DNA from: Streptomyces antimycoticus
Lineage (GTDB): Bacteria; Actinomycetota; Actinomycetes; Streptomycetales; Streptomycetaceae
DNA length: 64,000 nucleotides
Direction of reading: 5' to 3'
Assembly (NCBI RefSeq): GCF_005405925.1
Contig: NZ_BJHV01000001.1
Location: 9,052,001 to 9,116,000, forward strand
Part shown: positions 44,260-52,749 of the stretch, one piece after another
How positions within the stretch are numbered: the first letter of the stretch is position 1
Layout: every line of letters begins with the position of its first letter
Notes under the pieces: generated by a model
What the model saw: only the letters and a program-made list of their open reading frames with translations
Told to the model about the DNA's origin: nothing
Database searches by the model: none
Position numbers and translations under genes: made by a program

Positions 44260-46758
44260 ATGCGGGACAAACCGTACCAAATGCTCTCAAAATGGAGAGG
44301 GTTGACAGTCGGTCGGCTGCGGAAGAGACGCGCGGGGGTGGCGGCGCTGCTCTTCGGCGCGCTCACCGCGACCCTGCTGGGCGGAAGCCCCGCCAGCGCC
44401 CGGCCCGAGGATCGTGCGCCACTCACGCTGCCGTCCCCGCCCGGCGGGGACAACGTCCGGGTGCTGGTGTTCCACGGCTCGGCGGGGGACGAACCGACCA
44501 CGGTGAACGCGGGCATCGAGGCCATCGAGAAGATCGGCAACCAGGGCCCCGCGGCGACCCGGTTCACCGTCGACGCCACCGCCGACGCCTCGGTCTTCAC
44601 CAAGCCCAAGCTCGGCAAGTACAACGCCGTGGTCTTCCTGACCGGCTCCGGCGATGTGCTCGACCCCGAGCAGGAAGCGGGGCTCGAGGCGTACATGAAG
44701 GCGGGCGGTGGCTTCCTCGGCATCCATGACGCGGCCCGCAACGAGCCGTACTCCGACTGGTACAGCGGGCTGATCGGCGCCCGCCCGGCGGCCACGAGCC
44801 CGGGCAACGCGCAGCGGGCCGTGGTGGAGGTCGGCGACCGCGTCCACCCGGCCACCAAGGAGCTGCCGCTGGAGTGGAAGCGCACGGACACCTGGCTCAA
44901 CTGGAAGGACAACCCCTCCGGCACGGTGCACACCGTGGCCCGGGTCCGCGAGTCCAGCTACCAGCCGGGCACCGGCGCCAACGGCTGGGACCACCCGATC
45001 TCCTGGTGCCGTGACTACGACGGCGGCCGCTCCTTCTACACCGGAATGGGTGGTACCGTCGCCACCTTCCAGGAGACCGACTTCCGCGCCCATCTGCGGG
45101 GCGCGCTGCTGTGGACCACCCGTCTCTCCCGCGGCGACTGCAAGGCCACCATCGACGCGAACTACAAGGCCGAGCGGGTCACCAAGCCCAATCAGCCGGG
45201 CCAGTCGGACCAGATCGGCGAGCCGCACGGCCTCGTCGTCGCCAAGGACGGCCGGGTGCTCTACATCGGCCGCGGCGGCGGTGACAACAGCGCGCCCGTG
45301 GTCACCGACTGGAACGACCCGGAGATCGGCAAGGGCCAGGGCCAGATCCATGTCTACGACCCGGCCACCGGAAAGGTGACGCTCGCGGGCGCCCTGACCG
45401 TCTTCGGCAACAAGGGCGGCGGCGATGAGCTGATCAAGGTCGAGGAGGGGCTGCTCGGTATCGAGCTGGACCCGGACTTCCTCAACAACGGCTGGGTCTA
45501 TCTCCACTACACCCCGCACTCCCGGATCAACCGGGACACCCAGATGGCCGAGCGCCGCGTCTCCCGGTTCACCCTGGACCTGAAGACCAACAAACTGGAC
45601 CTGGGCTCGGAGAAGGTCCTGCTGTCCTGGCCGGTCCAGATCCACAGTTGCTGCCATGCGGGCGGCGGGATGTCCTGGGACTCCAAGGGCAATCTCTACA
45701 TCGCCACCGGGGACAACAACTCCTCGCAGTTCAGCGACGGCTACTCCGGCAACAACCCGCAGCCGAACTACAAGGGTGTCTCCTTCTCCGACGCCCGCCG
45801 CACCGCGGGCAACACCAACAACCTCAACGGCAAGATCCTGCGGATCCACCCCGAGGACGACGGCACCTACACCCTCCCCGAGGGCAATCTCTTCACCGGT
45901 AAGGAGCCCGACGAGGGCGGGGGCAAGACCCGTGGCGAGATCTATGTGATGGGTGTGCGCAACCCGGCCCGGATCTTCGTGGACCAGAAGACCGACATCC
46001 TGTACGCGGGATGGGTCGGCCCCGACGCGGGCGAGCCCAGCACCACCTGGGGTCCGGCCAAGTACGACACCTTCGCCGCCATCACCAAGGCGGGCAACCA
46101 CGGCTGGCCGTTCTGCATGGGCAACAAGCAGCCCTACCGGGACCGCAATCTGCCCGATCCCAGCAAGCCGCTGGGCTGGTACGACTGCGACCACCCCAAG
46201 AACGAGTCGCCCAACAACAACGGTCTGGTGAACCTGCCGCCCATCACCGGGAACACCATCTGGTACTCGCCCCAGGGCGGCGCCCCCGACTATCCGCGGG
46301 ACGCGGGCGGCATCCCCAGCTACAAGGTGTCGGAGGCCAAGTACCTGCTGCCGTGGCTCAAGGGCGGCGGGCAGGCCACCATGAACGGCCCGGTCTACCG
46401 CTACGACGCCGACAGCAAATCGACCACCAAGTGGCCCGCCTACTGGGACGGCAAGTGGTTCGTCGGCGACTTCTACGACGCCGACCAGCCGCGCCACGCG
46501 GTGGTGACCGACCCGAAGACCGTCGGCAAGGGCGGGCTGCCGGTGCACGCCGAAACCCTCAAGAAGATCATCCCGGTGGGCGCCGACGGCATCCGCAACC
46601 TCATGGACTGGAAGTTCGCCCCGGACGGCTCGCTCTACGTCCTCGACTACGGGCGCGGCTTCTTCACCTCCGACTCCAAGTCGGCGCTGTGGCACATCAC
46701 CTACACCGGCGGCGAGCCCACTCCGCTCGCCCAGGATCTGGCCAGGAAGGCGGAGTGA
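44260..46758 (+). CDS. Secreted ThuA domain fused to PQQ-type sugar dehydrogenase
   Basis: An 832-residue exported protein. Signal segment near residues 25-47 (VAALLFGALTATLLGGSPASA). Residues about 66-290 form a ThuA domain (VRVLVFHGSAG, GGGFLGIHDAARNEP, YTGMGGTVATFQETDFRAHLRGALLW). Residues about 317-815 form a glucose/sorbosone dehydrogenase beta propeller (EPHGLVVAKDGRVLYIGRGG, EEGLLGIELDPDF, GGGMSWDSKGNLYIATGDN, VMGVRNPARIF, and a Cys pair HSCCHAGGG). ThuA proteins are linked to 3-keto-disaccharide metabolism. ATG 44260; internal ATG 44281 possible. It is translationally coupled (GTGA overlap) to the next gene. Which sugar is oxidized is unknown. Confidence 0.9.
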   Translation: MRDKPYQMLSKWRGLTVGRLRKRRAGVAALLFGALTATLLGGSPASARPEDRAPLTLPSPPGGDNVRVLVFHGSAGDEPTTVNAGIEAIEKIGNQGPAATRFTVDATADASVFTKPKLGKYNAVVFLTGSGDVLDPEQEAGLEAYMKAGGGFLGIHDAARNEPYSDWYSGLIGARPAATSPGNAQRAVVEVGDRVHPATKELPLEWKRTDTWLNWKDNPSGTVHTVARVRESSYQPGTGANGWDHPISWCRDYDGGRSFYTGMGGTVATFQETDFRAHLRGALLWTTRLSRGDCKATIDANYKAERVTKPNQPGQSDQIGEPHGLVVAKDGRVLYIGRGGGDNSAPVVTDWNDPEIGKGQGQIHVYDPATGKVTLAGALTVFGNKGGGDELIKVEEGLLGIELDPDFLNNGWVYLHYTPHSRINRDTQMAERRVSRFTLDLKTNKLDLGSEKVLLSWPVQIHSCCHAGGGMSWDSKGNLYIATGDNNSSQFSDGYSGNNPQPNYKGVSFSDARRTAGNTNNLNGKILRIHPEDDGTYTLPEGNLFTGKEPDEGGGKTRGEIYVMGVRNPARIFVDQKTDILYAGWVGPDAGEPSTTWGPAKYDTFAAITKAGNHGWPFCMGNKQPYRDRNLPDPSKPLGWYDCDHPKNESPNNNGLVNLPPITGNTIWYSPQGGAPDYPRDAGGIPSYKVSEAKYLLPWLKGGGQATMNGPVYRYDADSKSTTKWPAYWDGKWFVGDFYDADQPRHAVVTDPKTVGKGGLPVHAETLKKIIPVGADGIRNLMDWKFAPDGSLYVLDYGRGFFTSDSKSALWHITYTGGEPTPLAQDLARKAE

Positions 46759-48974
46759 CCGTGAAACGAAGGCGCCCCAAACCCAGCAGACCCTGGCTGC
46801 CCCTCCTCGCCGCGCTGCTCATGATCCTCGGGCTGAGCTCGGCGACGGCGACGGCGGCCCACGGGCAGAACGACACCCGGCAGGCCGCACAGCAGACCCT
46901 CACCTGGACCGCGGGTGACGACATCACCAAGTACGCCTCGGCGCCCACCACCGCGGTCGCCGGGAAGACCACCATCGTCTTCGAGAACAGCACCGCCACC
47001 GGCAACACCATGGGGATGCCGCACACCCTGACGTTCGACGTCTCCGACCCCGAGTACAACAACGACGTCCCGCTGAACATCCTCGCCAACCCCTCGGACG
47101 ACAGCGGCGGCAAGCACACCGCCGAGGTCACCCTCAGCCCCGGCCGCTACCGCTACCACTGCACCATCCCCGGTCACGGCCAGATGCAGGGCATTCTGGT
47201 GGTCACCGACGGTGGCGGTGGCGAGGACACCACCGCGCCCGACGCCTCCGCGAAGGTCGAGGGGGAGAAGAACGCGGACGGCGCCTACATCGGGATGGCC
47301 ACCGTCACGGTGTCCGCCACCGACGAGGGCTCGGGCGTGGACCGGATCGAGTTCGCGGAGGGAGACGGGGCGTTCCAGCCGTACACCGCTCCGGTGATGG
47401 TCCACCAGGTGGGCGCGCACACCATCCGCTACCGGGCCGTGGACAAGGCCGGGAACGTATCGGAGGCGAAGTCGGTGGACTTCACCGTGGTGGCCCCGCC
47501 GACGGACGACACCACGGCGCCCGAGACCTCCGCCACCGTCTCCGGTGAGAAGGACCCGTCCGGTGCGTACATCGGCATGGCCACCGTGACCATCACCGCC
47601 TCCGACACCGGCTCCGGGGTCAACCGGATCGACTACGCCCTGGGCCAGGGGGAGTTCCAGCCCTACACCGGTCCGGTCATGGTCCATGACGCGGGCGCCC
47701 ACACGGTGCGCTACCGGGCGGCGGACAAGGCGGGGAACGTATCGGAGGTGAAGTCGGTGGACTTCACCGTGGTGGCCCCGCCGGCCGAGGACACCACACC
47801 CCCGGCGGTCTCCGCGACGGTCGACGGAACGAAGAACTCCGACGGTGCCTATGTCGGCAGCGCCAAGGTCACGCTCACCGCGGCCGACGATGACTCCGGG
47901 GTGGAGAAGGTCGAGTACTCCCTGGACAGCGGTCCGTATCTCGCCTACACCACCCCCGTGGCGGTGGACCGGGTGGGCCGCCACACCGTCGCGTTCCGCG
48001 CCACCGACAAGGCGGGCAACACCTCCGAGGCGCGGCAACTGGCGTTCACCGTGGCCGAGGGCGGCGGGGTGCCCGCACCCGCGTGTCCGGAGTGGGACGA
48101 GCGCCTCACGGTGATCGTCGGCACGGTGGACAGCGGCGTCCCCAACCGCATCACCCGTAGCCGCTGCACCATCAATGAGCTGATCGAGGACGAGAAGGAC
48201 TGGTCCTCCCACGCCCTCTTCCTCAAGCACGTCACCTCCGTCACCGACAAGCTGCTCACCGACGGCGTGATCGACCAGCGCGAGTACCGGGCGATCAACA
48301 AGGCGGCCAAGCAGTCCGGGATCGGCAAGCCCGGTCAGGACGAGGGCTACCGTCCGCTGTTCGACGGCACCAAGAAGTCCTACGACAAGTGGCAGCACGT
48401 GGGCGGCGGGGCCTTCGGTCTCAATGACGACGGCAGCATCACCAGCAGCACCTCGGTCGAGGGCATGGGCATGCTGTGGTTCCCGCAGCGGACGTACGAC
48501 GACTTCTCGCTGAAGCTCCAGTTCCGCGATGACGCACCCGGGACGGGCAATGCCAACGGCGGTGTCTTCGTGCGCTTCCCCTATGTGCACGACCACCCCG
48601 AGGAGTCCCGTCCGGAGTGGGTCGCCATCAAATACGGGCACGAGGTGCAGATCCTCGACCGCCCCGACGGCGACATGTACAAGACCGGATCGATCTACGG
48701 TTTCGACCGGGTCGGGCTCGCCGGTGCCGGGGTCACTCCCAAGGGCAGCTGGAACGACTACGAGATCCGCGTGGTCGGTCAGCACTACTCGATCTACCGC
48801 AACGGTGTGCTGCTCAATGAGTTCGAGAACACCGGTGGCCAGGAGTTCACCCCGCCGCGCGGGGACGACCCCGGCACGGACGGCCGTCGGTACTCCTCCG
48901 GGTACATCGGTCTCCAGGTCCACAGCACCGATGATGTGATCTCGTACCGCGACATCCGCATCAAGGAGCTGTAG
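46755..48974 (+). CDS. Secreted cupredoxin, Ig-like repeats and 3-keto-disaccharide hydrolase domain
   Basis: A 739-residue exported multidomain protein. Signal peptide about 13-35 (LPLLAALLMILGLSSATATAA). Residues about 45-157: cupredoxin with ligands His in GMPHTLTF and Cys, His, Met in YHCTIPGHGQMQG. Residues about 158-440: three Ig-like repeats of 90-95 residues, each with DTTAP, DGAYIGMATVTVSA and RYRAVDKAGNVSEAKSVDFTV. About 450-525: helical linker with CTINELIEDEKDW. About 530-739: DUF1080/3-keto-disaccharide hydrolase fold (YRPLFDGTKKSYDKWQHVGG, GGVFVRFPYV, RDIRIKEL). GTG 46755 overlaps the previous stop; GTG 46761 is also possible. The two products probably act together outside the cell. 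Confidence 0.9.
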   Translation: MTVKRRRPKPSRPWLPLLAALLMILGLSSATATAAHGQNDTRQAAQQTLTWTAGDDITKYASAPTTAVAGKTTIVFENSTATGNTMGMPHTLTFDVSDPEYNNDVPLNILANPSDDSGGKHTAEVTLSPGRYRYHCTIPGHGQMQGILVVTDGGGGEDTTAPDASAKVEGEKNADGAYIGMATVTVSATDEGSGVDRIEFAEGDGAFQPYTAPVMVHQVGAHTIRYRAVDKAGNVSEAKSVDFTVVAPPTDDTTAPETSATVSGEKDPSGAYIGMATVTITASDTGSGVNRIDYALGQGEFQPYTGPVMVHDAGAHTVRYRAADKAGNVSEVKSVDFTVVAPPAEDTTPPAVSATVDGTKNSDGAYVGSAKVTLTAADDDSGVEKVEYSLDSGPYLAYTTPVAVDRVGRHTVAFRATDKAGNTSEARQLAFTVAEGGGVPAPACPEWDERLTVIVGTVDSGVPNRITRSRCTINELIEDEKDWSSHALFLKHVTSVTDKLLTDGVIDQREYRAINKAAKQSGIGKPGQDEGYRPLFDGTKKSYDKWQHVGGGAFGLNDDGSITSSTSVEGMGMLWFPQRTYDDFSLKLQFRDDAPGTGNANGGVFVRFPYVHDHPEESRPEWVAIKYGHEVQILDRPDGDMYKTGSIYGFDRVGLAGAGVTPKGSWNDYEIRVVGQHYSIYRNGVLLNEFENTGGQEFTPPRGDDPGTDGRRYSSGYIGLQVHSTDDVISYRDIRIKEL

Positions 48975-49082
48975 GACAGCCCGCGTACGGCGTGAGGAAC
49001 GGCGCGAGAACGGCGTGAGGAGATGAGTGGCCGCCGGAGCACCCCAGCCCCCGGCGGCCACCGTCTTGTGGCACGGACCGAC

Positions 49083-49097
49083 GTTACCTCAGGTAAC
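49083..49097. other. Palindrome in the convergent 48974-49131 gap
   Basis: GTTACCT-C-AGGTAAC, perfect seven-base arms, followed by GGGTAACCC. It lies between two gene 3' ends. The stem is short and AT-rich for a terminator, so it may instead be a protein binding site; no role assigned. Confidence 0.4.
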
Positions 49098-49130
49098 ACT
49101 CACGGGTAACCCGTTGGGGCTGACGTATCG

Positions 49131-51002
49131 TCAGGAGTTCAGGGTGTCGAGGATCCCCTGTCCGTACTTCACCAGCTTGTTCTCGCCGACCCCGCTCACC
49201 GTGCCGAGTTCATCGAGCGTGGTGGGGGAGAGGATCGCGATCTCGCGCAGGGTGGCGTCATGGAAGACCACATACGCGGGTACGCCCTGCTCCTTCGCGG
49301 TCGCCGCACGCCAGGCGCGCAGCCGCTCGAAGACCGGCACGGCCTCCTCCGGCAGATCCACCGGGGCCTTCTTGGACTTCCCCGAAGCCCCCGTCTTCCC
49401 CTTGGCGGCGCGCGCAGCGTTCTCCGGCTCACGCCGCAGCCTGACCTCGCGCCGCTGGCCCAGCACCTCCGAGCTCGTGTCGGAGAGCACCAGCGTGCCG
49501 TAGTCCCCCTCGACGCCGATCAGTCCCTGTGCCAGCAACTGCCGTACCACGCCGCGCCATTCGGCCTCGCGCAGCTCGGTGCCGATGCCGAACACCGAGA
49601 GGGCGTCATGGTCGAACTGGATGACCTTGGCCGTCTTCTTGCCGAGCAGAATGTCGATGATCTGCCCCGCGCCGAACTTCTGGTTGCGCTCCCGCTTGAG
49701 CCGCACCACCGTGGACAGCAGCTTCTGCGCGGCGATCGTGCCGTCCCAGGACTCCGGCGGGGTGAGGCAGGTGTCGCAGTTCCCGCAGGGGGTGGACTCC
49801 TGGCCGAAGTAGGCCAGCAGCCCCACCCGGCGGCACTCCACCGTCTCGCACAGCGCCAGCATCGAGTCGAGATGGGCGCCGAGGCGGCGCCGATGGGTGT
49901 CGTCGCCCTCGGAGGTGTCGATCATCTTCCGCTGCTGGACGACGTCCTGGAGCCCGTACGCCAGCCAGGCGGTGGAGGGCTGCCCGTCCCGCCCGGCGCG
50001 GCCGGTCTCCTGGTAGTAGCCCTCGACGGACTTGGGCAGGTCCAGATGGGCCACGAACCGCACATCGGGCTTGTCGATCCCCATGCCGAAGGCGATCGTG
50101 GCCACCACGACCAGACCGTCCTCCCGCAGGAAGCGCGCCTGGTGCTCGGCGCGCATCCGCGCGTCCAGCCCCGCGTGGTACGGCACTGCGTCGATGCCCT
50201 GGGCGACCAGGAACTCGGCCGTCTTCTCCACAGAGGAGCGGGACAGGCAGTAGACGATCCCCGCGTCGCCCGCGTGCTCGGTGCGCAGCAGCTCCAGCAG
50301 CTGCTTCTTGGGCTCGTTCTTGGGGGCGATCCGGTACTGGATGTTCGGACGGTCGAAGCTGGCCACGAAGTGCAGCGCGTCCTGCAGCTTCAGCCGGGAC
50401 GCGATCTCCGAGTGGGTGGCCTCGGTGGCGGTCGCGGTCAGCGCGATCCGGGGCACGGTGGGCCAGCGCTCATGCAGCTCGGACAGGGCCAGATAGTCGG
50501 GCCGGAAGTCGTGGCCCCACTGGGCCACACAGTGCGCCTCGTCGATGGCGAACAGCGAGATCGTGCCCCGGTCCAGCAGCCGCAGCGTGGACTCGACCCG
50601 CAGCCGCTCCGGCGCGAGATAGAGCAGGTCCAGCTCGCCCGCGAGGAACTCGGCCTCGACCATCCGCCGCTCGTCAAGATCCTGGGTGGAGTTGAGGAAC
50701 CCGGCCCGCACCCCGAGGTTCCGCAGGGCGTCGACCTGGTCCTGCATCAGCGCGATCAGGGGGGAGACGACGACGCCGACGCCCTTCCGCACGAGCGCCG
50801 GGATCTGGTAGCACAGCGATTTGCCACCGCCGGTCGGCATGAGGACGAGCGCGTCACCACCGGCCACGACATGGTCGATGATCTCCTGCTGACCTCCCCG
50901 GAACGAGTCGTAACCGAAGACGCGGTGCAGCACGCCGAGCGCCTCGCTCGCATCGGTGCCGAGCGCGGCGCTCGTATCGGGGCCGGTGTCGGGAAGAGCC
51001 AT
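49131..51002 (-). CDS. recQ: ATP-dependent DNA helicase RecQ
   Basis: A 623-residue superfamily 2 helicase. Walker [21 protein letters not shown] box [20 protein letters not shown], motif [35 protein letters not shown] (motif VI), then a zinc-binding RQC region with Cys residues ([15 protein letters not shown]), and a C-terminal HRDC domain ([28 protein letters not shown]). It unwinds DNA in recombination and replication fork repair. ATG 51002. Downstream gap is shared with the convergent sugar-enzyme gene. Confidence 0.96.
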   Translation of the reverse strand: MALPDTGPDTSAALGTDASEALGVLHRVFGYDSFRGGQQEIIDHVVAGGDALVLMPTGGGKSLCYQIPALVRKGVGVVVSPLIALMQDQVDALRNLGVRAGFLNSTQDLDERRMVEAEFLAGELDLLYLAPERLRVESTLRLLDRGTISLFAIDEAHCVAQWGHDFRPDYLALSELHERWPTVPRIALTATATEATHSEIASRLKLQDALHFVASFDRPNIQYRIAPKNEPKKQLLELLRTEHAGDAGIVYCLSRSSVEKTAEFLVAQGIDAVPYHAGLDARMRAEHQARFLREDGLVVVATIAFGMGIDKPDVRFVAHLDLPKSVEGYYQETGRAGRDGQPSTAWLAYGLQDVVQQRKMIDTSEGDDTHRRRLGAHLDSMLALCETVECRRVGLLAYFGQESTPCGNCDTCLTPPESWDGTIAAQKLLSTVVRLKRERNQKFGAGQIIDILLGKKTAKVIQFDHDALSVFGIGTELREAEWRGVVRQLLAQGLIGVEGDYGTLVLSDTSSEVLGQRREVRLRREPENAARAAKGKTGASGKSKKAPVDLPEEAVPVFERLRAWRAATAKEQGVPAYVVFHDATLREIAILSPTTLDELGTVSGVGENKLVKYGQGILDTLNS

Positions 51003-51161
51003 CCGCCGATTCTAGGGGGCCCGCCGGAACCCGCGGTGACCGCCTGTGGACAACCGGCCGGATGAGGCAAGGTGTGTGGGCACAGTGGCCGATGAGATGG
51101 GCGGCGTGCCATGCTCATGCCCACTTGCTCTGTCCGTCCTTCCCCCACAAGGAGGCCGATC

Positions 51162-51722
51162 GTGAGATCCAGCAAGTTCGTCCGTGCCTTACCCGCCGCG
51201 GTGACGGCGGTGCTCGCCCTGACGGCCGGACAGGCCGTGGCCGCTCCCTCCTCCGCCGCCCCGGCGGAGCACACGGCCGCCGCGCGGGTCGTGACGTACG
51301 ACGCCAGCGGGGCGGCCGAGTTCAAGGACGCCGTCTCCAAGGGCGCGGCGATCTGGAACGAGAGCGTGGCCAACGTGGAGCTGAAGCCGGCCGCGTCCGG
51401 GCAGCAGGCCAACGTCCGCATCATCGCGGACAACGGCTGGCCCCGCACGCTGTCCACCGGACTGGGCCGCGGCACGATCTACTTCGGCCGCCAGGCCGTC
51501 GACGAGGGCTACAACACGGTGCGGATCTCCTCGCATGAGCTCGGCCATATCCTCGGCCTGCCGGACATGAAGCCAGGGCCGTGTTCGAGCCTGATGTCCG
51601 GCTCCACCGCCGGGACCTCCTGCACCAACCCCTACCCGAACACCGCCGAGAAGGCCGAGGTCGAGGACAGCTTCGGCCTGGTGGGCGCGGTGACCGCCGC
51701 ACCGCGGATGTACCGGGACTGA
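51162..51722 (+). CDS. snpA: Snapalysin, small secreted neutral metalloprotease (M7)
   Basis: A 186-residue secreted protease: signal peptide (VRALPAAVTAVLALTAGQAVAA), short pro-segment, and mature domain from about ARVVTYDASG. Zinc motif ISSHELGHILGLPD with His, His and Asp ligands and catalytic Glu; Cys pair CSSLMSG and SCTNPYPN. GTG at 51162 has AAGGAGG six bases upstream, better than the ATG at 51111. In other Streptomyces a LysR regulator is usually divergent from this gene; here recQ and a DeoR regulator flank it instead. Confidence 0.95.
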   Translation: MRSSKFVRALPAAVTAVLALTAGQAVAAPSSAAPAEHTAAARVVTYDASGAAEFKDAVSKGAAIWNESVANVELKPAASGQQANVRIIADNGWPRTLSTGLGRGTIYFGRQAVDEGYNTVRISSHELGHILGLPDMKPGPCSSLMSGSTAGTSCTNPYPNTAEKAEVEDSFGLVGAVTAAPRMYRD

Positions 51723-51729
51723 CCCGAGC

Positions 51730-51754
51730 GGGCCGGGAGCCAGGCTCCCGGCCC
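51730..51754. terminator. Bidirectional terminator between snapalysin and DeoR genes
   Basis: Perfect 11-base stem GGGCCGGGAGC (51730-51740) and GCTCCCGGCCC (51744-51754) with loop CAG, between convergent genes. Confidence 0.8.
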
Positions 51755-51782
51755 CCTCACCCGCACCGGAGCGGCCCGTCGA

Positions 51783-52580
51783 TCAGACGGTGATCACCTC
51801 GATGTCGGGCAGCGCCCGGAAGGGCCCGAGCTGGTCATCGGTGGCCCCGCTGTCGGTGACCAGCGTCCACGGCCGGTCCAGCGGCGCCCAGGCGGTGAAC
51901 GGTGACTGGCCCAGCTTGCTGCTGTCGGCGAGGACGTACAGCTCCTTGCCGCGGTCGGCCATCATCTCCTTGAGCGAGGTCTGCTGGAGGCTCGCCTCGC
52001 AGATGCCCCGCCGCGCGTCCAGCCCGTCGGCGCCGAGGAAGACCTTGTCCGCCGTCAGCCGGGACAGGGTCAGCTCGGCCAGCGGCCCGACGAAGCCCTG
52101 GCTGACATGGCGCAGGGTCCCGGCGAGGGTGATCAGCTCGACGCCGTCCGCCTCGGCCAGCTCGCGCAGCGCGGTGAGCCCGCTGGTGATCACGGTCAGA
52201 TCGGTACGGGCGCGCAGATGGTGGGCGAGCCGTCCGGTCGTGGTGCCGGCGTCGAGGATGACGGTGTCGCCCGTCGCGATCCGCGCGGCCGCCCAGCGCC
52301 CGATGCGGTCCTTCTCGGCGACCGCGAGCCCGCTGCGCTGCCCGAGGGTGGGCTCGGCGGTATGGCCCGCGCTCATCGCGCCGCCGTAGGTGCGGGCGAT
52401 CACGCCCTGTTCGGTGAGGAGCGCGAGATCCCGGCGGATGGTGGAGGGGGTCACCTCCAGCGAGCGGGCCAGCTCCTCCACGACGACCGTGCCATCGGTC
52501 TGGATCATTCGGGCGATCAGTTCCCGGCGGTCCCCGGCGCGCAGCCGTCTGCGCTCCTCCACACCGGCCTCCTGGCTCAT
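51783..52580 (-). CDS. DeoR-family transcriptional regulator
   Basis: A 265-residue repressor: N-terminal HTH with ARMIQTDGTVVVEELARSLEVTPSTIRRDLALLTEQGVIARTYGGA (read in pieces), then a DeoR sugar-phosphate sensor domain (VILDAGTTTGRLAHHL, VITSGLTAL, FLGADGLDARRGI, YVLADSSKLGQ). ATG 52580; its ribosome site is poor. The longer open frame upstream is non-coding. Divergent from the Nramp-like transporter with TCTGCGCA repeats between, so it very likely controls that cluster. Confidence 0.92.
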   Translation of the reverse strand: MSQEAGVEERRRLRAGDRRELIARMIQTDGTVVVEELARSLEVTPSTIRRDLALLTEQGVIARTYGGAMSAGHTAEPTLGQRSGLAVAEKDRIGRWAAARIATGDTVILDAGTTTGRLAHHLRARTDLTVITSGLTALRELAEADGVELITLAGTLRHVSQGFVGPLAELTLSRLTADKVFLGADGLDARRGICEASLQQTSLKEMMADRGKELYVLADSSKLGQSPFTAWAPLDRPWTLVTDSGATDDQLGPFRALPDIEVITV

Positions 52581-52602
52581 GGCGGCCCCCCATCCTTCCC
52601 TC

Positions 52603-52692
52603 ACTCTGCGCGACTCTGCGCAGCCCTGAGCAACATTATCAGTCTGCGCATTCCGCGCTGATTCCTTGCGGACACTCCGCAGAGTCTTGCGT
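52603..52692. promoter_or_regulatory. TCTGCGCA-type repeats, DeoR operator region
   Basis: ACTCTGCGC at 52603-52611, ACTCTGCGCAG at 52613-52623, GTCTGCGCA near 52642-52650, and ACTCCGCAGAGTCTTGCG at 52674-52691 recur in the divergent region of the DeoR regulator and the transporter. The repeated unit in both orientations is the usual form of DeoR operators. The exact promoter was not located. Confidence 0.65.
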
Positions 52693-52749
52693 GTTACGTG
52701 CAATCGTGCGAGCGTTCCGCTCACAACACGCATGGAGCGGGGAGGTCGC

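Noticed and set aside
46011..46754. Long N-terminal extension of the cupredoxin gene
   Set aside because: It is an out-of-frame shadow of the sugar dehydrogenase gene; the signal peptide begins right after GTG 46755.
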